Below are positions 10,727-22,505 of a stretch of 64,000 bases of DNA, piece by piece; position 1 is the first letter of the stretch; each line of letters starts with the position of its first letter. Source of the stretch: Symsagittifera roscoffensis (Eukaryota; Xenacoelomorpha; Acoela; Convolutidae); contig NC_087065.1 in assembly GCF_963678635.1 (NCBI RefSeq), forward strand, positions 76,051,786-76,115,785, in the 5' to 3' direction. The notes under the pieces are model-generated. The model was given only the letters and a program-made list of their open reading frames with translations. It did no database searches and was not told where the DNA came from. The position numbers and the translations under genes are program-made.

Positions 10727-11480
10727 TTGCGATTAGCAAGCGTTATCAAACGAATATAGACTTTTTTCTAGTTGGCAATTAGTTAAACAAAATCATTTGA
10801 ATCACTTGCTGACTATGCAGCTGACTTCTTTTCACTTCTTTTGTTCTCTTACATCTTCCAGGTTGCATCCCCCTTCGCCTGGAGTAATTCAGTTGCCTTT
10901 GTACCCTAAGGTTTGGGGTTCGAGTCCCGGCCAGATCTTGTTTTTTCAGTATCAAGGAAACTGAAAACAAAAAATTCCGAGCAAATGAATTGTTGGTTTT
11001 TCGTTTGTTCGCTCAAGTTTTGTCGGCCAAATTGCCACAATGGATTTTGCTTGTGCTGTTGACAATTTTCATTGTAATTACAAGTGCAAGTATTGTTCAT
11101 TCTAATTTCAGGGTGGGACTTGAAAGGTTATAAGAAATATTTCATATCTTTTTTTTGGTTCAGTTGCTGTCTGCTCAAATGTTGTCGGCTTAGTGCTGTC
11201 GACAAGCCGACAAATGTTGTCGGCTTAGTGCTGTAGTGTTGTCGGCTTAGTGCTGATATTTTTGTTGTAAGCAACTTTTATTGTAGTTACAAGTGCAAGT
11301 GCTGTTCATTCTAGTTTCAAGGGGGACTTTAAAGACTTCTAAAAAATCGAAAAAATCCTTTTTTTTTCAGTTCAAGTAGTTTTAGCTCAAATATTGTTGG
11401 ATTGGTTGCCACACCACTGATTTTTCTTGCGCTGTTAACATCTTTCAATGTAGTATGTAGTTGCAAGTGCAAAATTTGTC
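10727..11480 (+). repeat. tRNA-headed SINE and tandem copies of its body
   Basis: Starts with the palindrome GCTTGCGATTAGCAAGC. A tRNA-like segment at about 10878-10935 has a strong B box, GGGTTCGAGTCCC. Three tandem, diverged body copies follow (about 11000-11105, 11165-11310 and 11370-11480), sharing TTGTGCTGTT and ATTACAAGTGCAAG. No gene. Confidence 0.55.
11180..11255 (+). repeat. Short tandem repeat TGTTGTCGGCTTAGTGCTG x3
   Basis: The 19-bp unit occurs at 11180, 11215 and 11237. The first two are separated by GACAAGCCGACAAA-like sequence complementary to the unit's GTCGGCTT. It is a local expansion of the SINE body. Confidence 0.75.
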
Positions 11481-11499
11481 CATTGTTGCTTAAACTTTT

Positions 11500-12540
11500 T
11501 TTTTACAAAATCTTCTTTTTTTTCGGCTCAACTTGTGTCTGCTCAAAGATTGTCGGCACTGTTTCTTTTCCTGAATTTTGTTCCATTATTGCTGATTTAA
11601 AATTCAAGTATGTGGCATGGTTGCCTGGAATGAACTTCTATCGAGACATAGGAAAGTTTCCATGACCTAGATTTTTTCAAAATTTTTTATTATTTAGGCT
11701 TTGTATGTTTTATTTTGTTGTTTTCTATCGCAAGTGGTGCGAAGCTCCGCTTCACTCCTGTGTGAACTATTAATTAGAATGTGTTATTTTGTTTTTTTAT
11801 CTTGGGCAAATTTATTAATTTTTTTTAAAAAAAAGGTACTCGGTATGGATAAAAACAGTTTGTAAAAGAATTTTCGACACTGTTTTTCTACGACTGCCTC
11901 CTTCTTGCTTGAACGATTACCATCGCAAAGTCTCAAACAAATGCTTCGGTAATGAACAATACCGTCCTCTCGGTTTTGACCATAACTACAATTTTATAAC
12001 CCAAATTGTTAACAAAGCGCTAATACACCTCTTAAATTGCATTCAGCTATTTTGGAAAGTGCCCACAATTTTGCCGCTGTTGTTGACATCGACACAGTTG
12101 AGCGTCCCCAAGAAAGTAAATACAAACCAAGGTTTCATCCTTCCGATCAAACTGTTTTGATTGTTATTTTCTGATAGCGGTTGAATGTGAACGAAAGAAA
12201 GACATTTCCAGATCAAAGTCTATTCTGAATGATTAACCGAACATAACTTTGTCAATAGCACTCTACAGGTTTTCTATCAATGAACAATAATAAATCAGTA
12301 CGAATTTAAAATAAATTTAGTTTATTTAAAAAGTAAACAAAGTATTGTTTCCTTTCAAAGATTATAACCAATATGTGAGGCTAAGAAAACCCCCAAACCC
12401 TTAAAAATTGAACTAGTTCTGCATTGAGTTAATCAAATACGTGGACCAAATAACAAATATTCATTTTTGGCTTTGCCTCTCTTAATAATTAAAAAAAGTT
12501 CCCGTCCTATTTCTAAGTTGGCTGGTTAACTAAAAAAAGT
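11500..12540. other. Intergenic, no gene seen
   Basis: Contains another hairpin module near 11730 (GCGAAGCTCCGCTTC) and the partner (11826-11912) of the repeat at 10497. The open frames found show no recognisable domain. Confidence 0.45.
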
Positions 12541-12734
12541 TAATTAAGTGCATAATGGATATTGAAATTGAACATTTCTCTAATCAACCGATGGAAACTA
12601 TTGTAAAATTACAGGGATTTGAAAGGAACAGTTTGTTTTCAGAAAACGTTTCATCCTCATCTAATGCAAGTAATTATTACGTTTTTTTCGTTTTATTGCC
12701 CAATTGAGTTTCGGGAAGCTGTCGCTGATTTACA

Positions 12735-12965
12735 AGATGGCGATCGGCCGTCAGGTGTCAATTCTCTGGGGGGTAGAGAGCAAAATTTCACCCTGGCCTT
12801 AGACCTTGGAATGAGAGATGAATGCTCGGATTCAATCAGATAAAAGTCGTCTTTGATGCTCGGAATATTCTGTTCGGTATGCAAGTCTGTCCGTGTCCTC
12901 TCAAGCTCCGTGCAGCTCATGTTAGATGCGAGGAAGTCTTTTGAGCCGAAGGATTCTAAACAAAA
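12735..12965 (-). CDS. Possible internal exon of an unrecognised gene
   Basis: A stretch of higher GC than its surroundings is open on the minus strand for more than 100 codons. It could be bounded by an acceptor-like TTTTGTTTAG and a donor-like CTTGTAAAT. The peptide is serine/charge-rich (for example TELERTRTDLHTEQNIP, PPRELTPDGRSPSC) and matches no family I know. The plus strand is also partly open, with a good acceptor (CCAATTTTTCTTCCAG) near 12992, so the strand is uncertain. Confidence 0.3.
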
Positions 12966-13109
12966 CTTCATTTTATGCCCAATTTTTCTTCCAGATGCGG
13001 CAAAAAAGAGTAAAGGATTTGGCAAACGAATCAAGTAATGCATTTTTACAGAGTTTCGGAAGATTGGAAAATATTGTTAATTACAATTAAAAATTAATTT
13101 ACAATATTT

Positions 13110-13890
13110 TTTAAAAATTAATTACAAAATACCGTAAGCAAACAAGATTCTTCCTATATGAGAGTCAAACCAAAACTATATAATTCAATGCGTCCAATAT
13201 ACAACAGTGTGCTATAACAGAACAATGACAATTAGGTACTTTTCAAACCCAGAGAGTTTAACTAAAAAGGATTGCAGCTGAAAAATCTTTTTATATTTGA
13301 CTTAAAGGGGACGTTAAACAGATCCGAAGTAAAAAGAGACCAAACTGAAATGACTTCAACAGTGCCGAAAACTAGTGATATTTGAATTCTTTTTGTGAAC
13401 ATTTAGCAGTTTTGCGTGAATACTGTTTTGGTTTGAAAATTGCGGTAAGTTTGACAATTCCGACCGAATGCGCGAAAACTATGTCAACAAATCAGAGTTC
13501 CTCATTCGAAAAAAAATCGAAGGAAATAGCGATGTGATCAGTCCGTTTCGAACAGCTAAAAATGTTGATTGGTTGAAAATTTTCGCGCTTTTGGACCTTC
13601 GGGCATGAAAATGGCCCATATAAATATAAACTCAGCGAAGCTATGACGCCGCACATGGTAATCTATTGTTTGTTTAAAATGCGGCATCAATTAAACTAGA
13701 TAATTTGGTGTTTTCGTTGACCGCTAAATTTGAGTTTAACTATTTGGCACTAATTTGGGCTAGCGGAAACAGTTTTATAAAGTATTTTTTGGCACTGTTG
13801 GAGAACATTCGGTTTTCGGCACTGTTGTACGTCGGCATTGTTGCTCTGCCTTGGTCTACAGAGTCAAAATCTTCATTGATTTATAATAAG
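13110..13890. other. Intergenic, TATA-like element only
   Basis: CCATATAAATATAAACTCAG near 13616 resembles a core promoter, but no credible coding frame follows within a few hundred bases. A fragment with GGCACTGTTG repeats lies at 13790-13850. No gene called. Confidence 0.3.
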
Positions 13891-13892
13891 GA

Positions 13893-14345
13893 GTAATGAA
13901 CTTAGTGAAGACTCTTATATAGGTCTTGCTGATTTTTTTGTTTTTTTTTCAGAAAAAAGTCTTAAATGTTAATGCACTTAGGTATAATGCACTTTTTGAG
14001 TTCTATTGAGTTTCATCGGCGGAAAGTGAACTAAATAGCATTCTGCAAATACGAACGTGCAAATGGCGCAAAAAAAACGTGAACGATTTCTAGTTTCGAA
14101 AGTAGAATTTAATTTTTAAATTTCCAGCGGAATAAAAACTTCACCTGTTCATCCAGTTTCTTGAAGTGGGGTTAACTTTATCAAAAAAGCGCCAGTCATT
14201 AATTGTTCTAGAAATTCAAAAAGCTTAAGGGGCATCTATTTTTTCTTTAAAATTCGAAAGTTGAGATTTTTCAAGACAATCAGTTTTTTATGTTTACTTG
14301 CGTTCATTACTCTTTTCCAATCTCCGGTTGGCTATGTTTTTTTGT
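13893..14345 (+). repeat. Repeat family D copy
   Basis: Starts near TAGTGAAGACTCTTATATAGG, runs through TTTTTTTTTCAG, and ends with ACTCTTTTCCAATCTCCGGTTGGCTATG. Matching copies lie at about 1795-2012, 5855-6050 and 49519-49860, and an end-only fragment abuts BMS1. It is about 350-450 bp long with no coding capacity. Confidence 0.55.
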
Positions 14346-14559
14346 TAAAACTTAATTTGATAATAAAAATTGGTCTGAACAAAAATGCGCCATTTGTTCA
14401 AGTTTTCTTAGGAAGTTGCTGATTTTGCTGCTCGTATTGACATCTCCTTGTCTTCATTTTTATAGAAGGTAAATCTCTTCATTAGTTTGTTGAGTACTCC
14501 TACGTAATAGCATGGAGATTTCTCAATGTCTTGTCCTCTTTCTTCACAGTTCGATGCAT

Positions 14560-15780
14560 TAAATCGGTCTTTTCATTTCTTATCTTTGTTCCTAATTCAC
14601 TCCGTTGCTTACTTTATTGATATTTTCTCCCATAGATATTTTCGTAACCCAGGTGGTTTTTTTGATAAACTCCTCTGTTTATGTTACGTTCATTGTTCAT
14701 CCATTCCTCTGTAGTTTGCACATTCTGATCGAAAGATCAGTAGTCTCCACATCTAAAAGCATCTATTGGTGTTTGCCATTCTCTCCCCCGACCTTTTTGA
14801 TTTTATTGCTCATTAGAGCGTTCTTTTTGTTACCTCGTCCTCGTTTGCTGTAAACCCGATCATTCTTGTCACTATTTGTTCCGAAAAAAAAATGTTTGAT
14901 GTTTCTTGTTTTCGAACTGTAAATCGTATCACCCTTTTTTCTTAAATCAAAGAGCCTACATGGTGTTCTGTTTTTTTTTCTACTTCCCGCGATGTTTTCA
15001 TGTTTTTTTTTTGTATACCTGGTCCAGTTTTGATCCTTCTGATTTTGCTACCCAGAAGATCTTGTCTTATATTAGCATTTCAGGTTCATTCAACTCTCAT
15101 CGGTAACGTTTCATCCGCTGACTAAATTCTTTCCAACCTACTTCTGACTTTTTCTTGCATCTTTTCTATTTGCGGTATGGTATGTCTGAGCCAATTTGAA
15201 GAACGGAATAAGTATGATTAATCGTCACGTATTTTTAGCAACTGTTGAATCCCTGCCGTTGAGGAGCTTTGTTGCGATCCATAGCTATTGTCCTTTCGGT
15301 CAATTCAGCGTTTGCAATTCTATTTATGATCGCATGGTGGGCCGCCTGCATGTTAGCTGGTATTAGGATATATGCACTCCACTAGATTGCATTTTTTTTC
15401 AATCTTTGATACTCTTCGGGATCATTGGTCTCAAAATTGGGATAATTACATGTTTCATCTATGTCGTGCTTGAAATGATCTCTCGTTTTTTTTTTCAATT
15501 CTTTTCCACATCATCCTCTATTAATTCAAGTCTCCTTTTTAACTGATTAATTTCCTGTTTCGCCCTATCCTCTTGTTGCATCTCCCCCCCCCTCCATCTC
15601 TCATTCGCTTGTTCTGACACTTTTTCTGATAATTCTCGCGACTCAGTAGGACTCCATGAGAAATTCTTAGTCTCTGCCACACGTTTCGTTTCTGTGTTGC
15701 CAGACTCCTTTGATTGTCTACTTTCTCGTCGCTTCCATAATTGTTTTTTTATCCGTCGTGACAATATTTCTATCTCCTGC
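14560..15780 (-). pseudogene. Decayed coding relic, protein not recognised
   Basis: Reading the minus strand from 15764, an open frame of 89 codons gives a charged, coiled-coil-like peptide (for example EINQLKRRLELIEDDVE). Beyond its stop, one frame stays protein-like for several hundred bases with scattered stops. It contains pieces such as DETCNYPNFETNDPEEYQRL, IPANMQAAHHAIINRIANAE and KIFWVAKSEGSKLDQVY. This pattern suggests an old coding sequence, possibly from a mobile element. I do not recognise the family. Confidence 0.4.
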
Positions 15781-15789
15781 TACCATGGT

Positions 15790-16390
15790 AAAGTTTTTTT
15801 TATTCTGTCTATATTTATTTTTTATATAAAAGTCAAGCCTTAGATACGGTTAATTCTTAGTTTAGTTTAAAAAAAGTGTGTTCTGTATCAGATCTGGACA
15901 ATGCTCGAGGTCAGTATATATCATGTTTTTAAAAGAATACAATTGTTTCAACAACAAATACACTCTTTCTCTCAAAATTTGTTACATTAAACGTGTCCAT
16001 GCAATGAGAGAAATGAAGTTTGACAATTCGTAGCTTTTTTGTCCTTTTGGCACCTCGACACTAATATGTTATTTTCTTATATTTTTATTCTAATGTTTTT
16101 TAGCTTATGCTCTCAGAATTATATCGGACTTATTAGATGGTAGTTTATGCTTTCCGGTTTATGTTTTAGCATCATGCAAAATTCTCGTCGTCGCAATTTT
16201 TTTAGAAGAAGTGGCAGTTTTTATATTTGGCATTGTTGTTTCCCGATTTTTTGCTAGCTTTGATTTTTTGCTAACATATTTAGATGAAAATTTTTAATGC
16301 GTCTGAAAGATTTAGATGCTTTAAGCTCGAAATTAAAAAAAACTACCAGCCATCTTTTGTTAAGTTATACGAGCGTTTGAAAACAGCCAA
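15790..16390. other. No gene seen
   Basis: AT-rich sequence without a supported feature. Confidence 0.4.
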
Positions 16391-16398
16391 ATTAAAAC

Positions 16399-17490
16399 AA
16401 GACCGCTCTTATGTTCCGAAGCGCTCAATGTTCCGACTGCCCTTTAAAGTTTCTGTATTGGTGATCGGTTCGAAAAAAAATTATTTTTTAAATTTTTTTA
16501 AAATTATTCCCCACACGCTATGTAAAGTACAAAAGAATAGATTTCGCATATGACAAAATTTGAAATTAGTCCAAATAGCATGCGTCAATTCAATTTTGAA
16601 TGGTTCAAATCCGCTTATGCGTTTTAAGCACGAAATATATTGCGCGTTTATTGTCCCAACTTGGCAGTTTTGAGCCCCCATAACTTAACGAAAAACGATC
16701 AAAAGTGAAATATCTTTTTTTAAACTTGAGGTCGGGACAACAATATCTTTCGAATGATATAATAATTTCCGTCAGAACTTTCTAGTTAAAAAGTCGAAAA
16801 ATGAAAATAGATTTACCGCCAGTCGAATTGATTTTACTATTGTTTCAAAATTTTCCAATTACATGCGTTTGAGAACCTTTGGTTAAGTGTGCTTGCGGAA
16901 AGAGCGTGTTTGTCACTCAAAAACTTTTTGCGTCAAAGCAAACCCTGATTCGTGCTTGATACTGGTGAGTGAGACAAAATTTGACATCACAGAAAAAAAG
17001 ACTGCTTGTATCAGGGCGAATCCTTTAATGTGCCGACTGCCTTTTAAGATCTATGGAGCTGTAATAACATGAAAAAATTAAATGTAATAAAACAAAATGA
17101 TTTTTTTTTATTTTAAATCTCCCACACGCAATACAAAGTACAAAGTTATAGATTTTGCTCCTAGTAACAAATCAATTATGGCAAATAAGCTTCTTTCAAC
17201 CAACTTGGAACTGTTTCTAAGACGGATTAAATCTCCGCTTACGCTTTAATAGCCCGAAATATATCGCGCTTTAATTGTCCCAGAATGGCAATTTATAAAC
17301 CCCCATACTTTGCAAAAAGCGATCACAGCTAAAATATCTTTTCAAACTGAAGCTCTAGACAACAATGCCTATTGAATGATTTTGTGAAATATCTTTTCAA
17401 ATTTAAGCTCAGGATAGCAATACCTATTGAATGATGAAAACCACCCCGAGCTCAAATATTTCGTTGCTTTTTTACGAAAGTCGGAATGTA
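16399..17490 (+). mobile_element. Two degenerate copies of Helentron-like family B
   Basis: Copy one begins near 16399 (GACCGCTCTTATG...CAATGTTCCGACTGCC). Copy two begins near 16998 (AAGACTGCTTGTATCAGGGCG) and ends near 17487 (CGAAAGTCGGAA). Internal blocks match the intact copies described at 35158-35701, including ACACGC, CGCGCTTTAATTGTCCCA and GATCACAG. Confidence 0.6.
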
Positions 17491-17499
17491 AATCAGGGG

Positions 17500-17975
17500 T
17501 ACCCAGAATAATGGTAAGGCGTAAGGAAATGAATTGCTCGTTTTTTAGTCTTCTCGGATCTACTTAACATTAGACCTCCCTTTGGTATTTTCTGAAGAAT
17601 TACCACCCCTAAAAATGAAAGCTGTAAATATCACCAGAGTGATGTATTTAAAAACCGAATTTTGCTGCAATCTGATTGGTCGAAAACTCGACAAATTAAT
17701 CTACTTAACAATTGCCCCCTTTCTTCATAGGGCGGAGGGGCATTTATTACATAAATCCGTCCTCTCATGCAAAAAAAAAACGTCTTACTGTAGCAAAGGT
17801 TTATCTTTTTTCCCTATTTGACTTTTGTACATTTTTTTTGGTCGACCAAGAAACTTAAATTCGCCTTATAGGAAGTTATTGGAAAGTTGCCTTATAAGAA
17901 TTTCTAGGAAATTTTGGAAAAGGGGGATGTTAACTTGGTTCTAAGTTGGAAATTACAGTTAGTCAGAATCGAGCA
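17500..17975. other. No gene seen
   Basis: AT-rich. A 79-codon open frame begins near 17582 but has no recognisable features. Confidence 0.35.
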
Positions 17976-18029
17976 TTTTACATGCAATATGTTGGGAAGT
18001 TGATCCCAGTTTTTAAAACTAAATGCGTA

Positions 18030-18238
18030 CCCTGACTGTTCGAAGACATTTTGCTGCCCGATGAACTCTTAAGTCGATCCATCTTTTCCCTGTTCCGTTC
18101 GGCCATCTGTCGCATCTTTCGTCTCTTTGCCCTCTGCGCCTCATTGGTTGCTACACTTGCCCATATAGCCGAATGGCTAGTTGCAAACACAGACACATTC
18201 ACCATTCCAGCAGGCCGAAAAGCGCTATGAGTTCTCAA
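18030..18238 (-). CDS. Possible exon of an unrecognised gene
   Basis: An open minus-strand stretch with balanced composition. It begins with an ATG at 18238 and includes a strongly basic helix (NEAQRAKRRKMRQMAERN), then a serine-rich stretch. It can end at a donor-like CAGG/GTACGC near 18030. The plus strand carries no comparable frame. No family recognised and no partner exon found. Confidence 0.3.
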
Positions 18239-18926
18239 TTAGCCTAAACTTTTAAAATGTCAGTTATTGTTTGGAGTTTACTTTTTATTTGATGTTTGAA
18301 ACCAGTGACACGAAATTGAGCAAAATGGAATTAATGAATTTGATGCCAGAATCAGATTAAGTCAAAGGTTCGTATCTGTTTCCGATATGCTTTATCAAAT
18401 AGAACTGAACTGTAGAAGGTTTGAGTTGCGATTAATTTTGAATTTGGTCGCTAAATTTTCCAGCATTGTAGCGACAATAAACATGCAAATATTTACAGTT
18501 TCGAGGTGCGATTAGAGAAGGTCAAAAGGTCAAGATTGTGATTAAAATGATTAGTTGAATGTCCATTTTGTGTCGAGCAAAGGACGCAATTATTTTGAAC
18601 TCAACCTCTTAATTATTTGATCTTTCTTGACCTCCACAGTTAAACACACAATTTGGATTGCTGCGGGAAAATAAGCGTCGGAAGCGAAAAAACAATAAAG
18701 TACGGTGGTACAAGTTACAATAAGGTGACAGTTTTTCCTGAAGTGAAGTTTGTGTCTATGCCCAAAAGATCCAAAACGGTCGAACGGTGTTCGGTTTGGT
18801 TTCGTCCAAAATTGAGACTCTGGAACAAAGGCGTTGGTCAAAGAAAGTCGAACCATGGGCTCTGTGACCCTTTCGGAGTTTCATTTGTATTTGTCGCTTC
18901 ACGTTCTATATCCCGGGTCGAGGTTT

Positions 18927-19232
18927 GATAATTCGACCGACTCTACCAAAAAATGGTATGTTTCGTCCGTCTCGACCCAGGCTCGATTATTTTCGACCGA
19001 CTTGACCCAAGCTGTCTTTGTTTCGACTATCTTCGACCGAGGAAGAACATTTCGACCAAGTTCGACCGAGGAAAAGCGTTTCGACCGAGGATTTTTTTCG
19101 ACCGAGAAGAATTTCGACCCAGAAAAAAACAGTTCGAATGAGTTTTGCCGAGGAAAAGCAATTCGATGAGTTCGACCGAGGAGTTTTTTCGACCGAGAAA
19201 AAACATTTCGACTCTGTTCGACCGAGGAAAAA
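18927..19232 (+). repeat. TTCGACC minisatellite, array 1
   Basis: Irregular tandem units of roughly 15-25 bp around the core TTCGACCGAGGAA, with variants such as TTCGACCGAGAAG and TTCGACCGACTC. The array runs into GTCGACC and then the body and right end of a family A hAT MITE, ending CTAAATCCGCTACTG at 19576. The core may be an expansion of the MITE's own GTCGACC. Confidence 0.75.
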
Positions 19233-22202
19233 CGTAACTTTTGTCGACCTTTTTTTAGGTCTACCAAATTGATCTCTTCTCAGTTCCCTCTAAAAACTCT
19301 AATTTGACGCCGCAGGCAAATTTGTGAAAAAACAGGCCAAAAGGCGTTTATGCACTTTTTGGAAAATTTCGACCGAAAAATCGCAAATCGCGTTTTTTCG
19401 GCGCGTGCTCCCCTCAAAATAAGTGTACATTTGCGCCGAAAGCGTCGTTAGAAAAGTTTTTTAGTCAGTCAGCCAAACATGGATAGATCAAATAGTACAA
19501 AGGGGACCCTTTGGGTTGGCAGGGGGTTAAATCCATAAAAAAGAAGCGTCCCCCCCCTCCTCTAAATCCGCTACTGGTTTTGGAGATTTTTTTTTTGGGC
19601 TGATAATTGTTTGGATTGTACAAAACTTTTATAGATTTGTCAACAGAACGCAACACAATCAGAACGCAACACAATGAAAAAGATATAAAAACAAAAAAGA
19701 AGTAGCACATCGTCAGAAGTAGCATCCAACTCACCTGAAGCCAAAAAACATATCAATGATAAATGGAAAGAAGAAAAAACGGACAAAAAATTGGAACCCA
19801 CAAAAGCTAAGCAAAAACTCATAAGTGTGAAAAATTGGAATTATGTTTTTTTTTGAAAATTGTTTTCTGAACAGCTATAGTAGGCAGTAACAAACCATCC
19901 AAATCTTCAGAAGCAAAAGGACTTAAATTTTGTTCGGTGCGATACAACACGAACATAAAAACTAAGAAGGCAAAAAAAATTTAAAAATGTTGAAAAAAAA
20001 TTGTAAGTGAACCAAAAGGTTCGTATGTCTCAATAAAAGATATCTAGTGCCCAGCTAAAACTAGAAGAAACTGTTTTAAACTTCACTTTTCGAAAATCAT
20101 ATGATTTTTCTGCAAAAGCAGGACGTGGCCGCTTAAGCAGAGAGCTTTTCAAAATCAGATTTTGATTGAACATTTCACCTATGATTTAGCTGGGTAGCTT
20201 TTGAGAAAAGTCAAATAGTTTCACAAAACGGTACAAAAAAGAAGTATTGACTTTTTCGAGGGCCATATCTTTTGTGTTTGAAATTTTTCGGCGAAATTCG
20301 CCTGTACAGCAGAATTTCTTACAACCTGCTGTTTCGGTTGAACACAACAACTCAAGATTAGGGAGGGTAGTTTTTACGAAAAGTCATAGTTTCAAAATAA
20401 GGTACAAAAACCAAGTTATAAATTTTTCGAGGGCCATAATTTTTGTGTTTAAAAAATTTTTTATGCGCATCAATTATTCAAGGAAGATTCACACAACCCA
20501 TTCATTCAATTAAACCCAAAATTTCAGATTTTTAGATTTGAGAAGGTAAGTTTTAAAACCAAAAACATGCCAGAAAAGTTTTTAAAAAAATTGCCAGAAA
20601 AAATTGCAAAAAACAAATTATAAAAATCACCTTGACAATAAACAAAAAAATAGCCGAAAGAAACTAGGCCAAAAACTACGAATCCAAAATAAGTTTGAAA
20701 AATTTGAATTATGTTTTTTTTTCTGAAAATTGTTTTCTGAACAGCTATAGTAGGCAGTAACAAACCATCTAAATCTTCAGAAGCAAAAGGATACAACACG
20801 AACATAAAAACTAAGAAGGCAAAAAAAACTTAAAAAATGTTGAAAAAAATTTGTAGGTGAACCAAAAGGTTCGTATGTCTCAATAAAAGATATCTAGTGC
20901 CCAGCTAAAGCTAGAAGAAACTGTTATAATTTTTTTGCCAATTTTTCTATTGATTCGGACTAAAATGGGTATTTTCAAAAATTGGACTGGCCGATACCTG
21001 AGTTGTTTCTCTACTAAAATAATTGAGAAGAGTTAAAATATTTGACCGTTAGGAATTTTCCCTGAGATATCACATTTTTCTTACAAACAATTGAGGAATC
21101 ACCACTTCGGTAAATATTCATCGCACGCGGTTCTTTCTATGAAAACTTTCATCTCAGATTTCATAGGGTAGTTTCAAAGAAAAGTCGAAAAGTTTCTAAA
21201 AAGCCGTCAAACGTTCAAAACTTCACTTTACGAAAATTATTTGATTTTTCTGCAAAAGCAGGACGTGGCCGCTTAAGCAGAGAGCTTTTCAAAATCAGAT
21301 TTTGATTGAACATTTAACCTATGATTTAGCTGGGTAGCTTTTGAGAAAAGTCAAATAGTTTCACAAAACGGTACAAAAAAGAAGTATTGACTTTTTCGAG
21401 GGCCATATCTTTTGTGTTTGGAATTTTTTGGCGAAGTTCACTTGTACAGCAGAATTTCTTACAACCTGCTATTTTGTTTGAACACAACAACTCAAGATTA
21501 GGGAGGGTAATTTTTACGAAAAGTCATAGTTTCAAAATACGGTACAAAAACCAAGTTATAAATTTTTCGAGGGCCATAATTTTTGTGTTTAAAAATTTTT
21601 TTATGCGCATCAATTATTCAACGAAGACTCACACAACGCATTCATTCAATTAAACCCAAAATTTCAGATTTTTAGATTTGAGAAGGTAAGTTTTAAAACC
21701 AAAAACATGCCAGAAAAGTTTTTCAAAAATTTGCCAGAAAAAATTGTAAAAACCATATTAAAAAAATCCTCTTGACAATTAACGAAAAAATAGCCAAAAG
21801 AAACTAGGCCAAAAACTACGAATCCAAAATAAACAATTTGCATATCAGCAATTGAATTGTTTAATTTTGTTACACTAGTTGCTAACCCGAAAAAAAGTCT
21901 ACGATTTGTCAGCCTTGCTAATTGCAAGCGTAATAATTTAGCATCTATTGATTTTTGCCTTAGACATTTTTTCACTGGCAGTCTGGGAAACACATCCCTC
22001 GAAATTACAGTTTTTCCTGATGTGAAGTTTCTGCGTATGCTCAAAAAATCCAAAACGGTCGAACGGTGTTCAGTTTGGTTTCGTCCAAAATTGAGACTCT
22101 GGAACAAAGGCCTTGGTCAAAGAAAGTCGAACCATGGGCTCTGTGACCCTATCGGAGTTTCACTTGTATTTGTCGCTTCACTCTCTGCATCCCGGATCGA
22201 GG

Positions 22203-22505
22203 TTTGATAATTCGACCGACTCTACCAAAAAATGGTATGTTTTGTCCGTCTTGACCCAGGCTCGATATTTTTCGACCGACTTGACCCAAGCTGTCTTTGT
22301 TTCGACTATCTTCGACCGAGGAAGAATATTTCGACCAAGTTCGACCGAGGATTTTTTTCGACCGAGAAGAATTTCGACCCTGAAAAAACAGTTCGAATGA
22401 GTTCTACCGAGTAAAAGCAATTCGATGAGTTCGACCGAGGAGTTTTTTCGACCGAGAAAAAAAACATTTCGACTCTGTTGGACCGAGGAAAAACGTAACT
22501 TTTGT
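22203..22505 (+). repeat. TTCGACC minisatellite, array 2
   Basis: Same array as at 18.9 kb but one GGAAAAGCGTTTCGACCGA unit shorter. It is again fused to a family A MITE tail that ends CTAAATCCGCTACTG at 22835. Confidence 0.75.

Noticed and set aside
2568-10935. Functional tRNA genes at the B-box sites
   Set aside because: Acceptor and T stems do not close, A boxes are weak or displaced, and the sequences continue into a shared repeat body. SINE heads fit better.
18927-19232. CRISPR-like direct repeats
   Set aside because: Units are irregular, spacers are not unique, and the setting is a eukaryotic genome. It is a minisatellite.
18834-19272. Overlapping open frames in several reading frames and both strands (also at 22.1, 25.1 and 27.4 kb)
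   Set aside because: They translate the TTCGACC minisatellite (FDRGK-, RPRK-like peptides), and all frames of the same repeat are open, so they carry no coding evidence.
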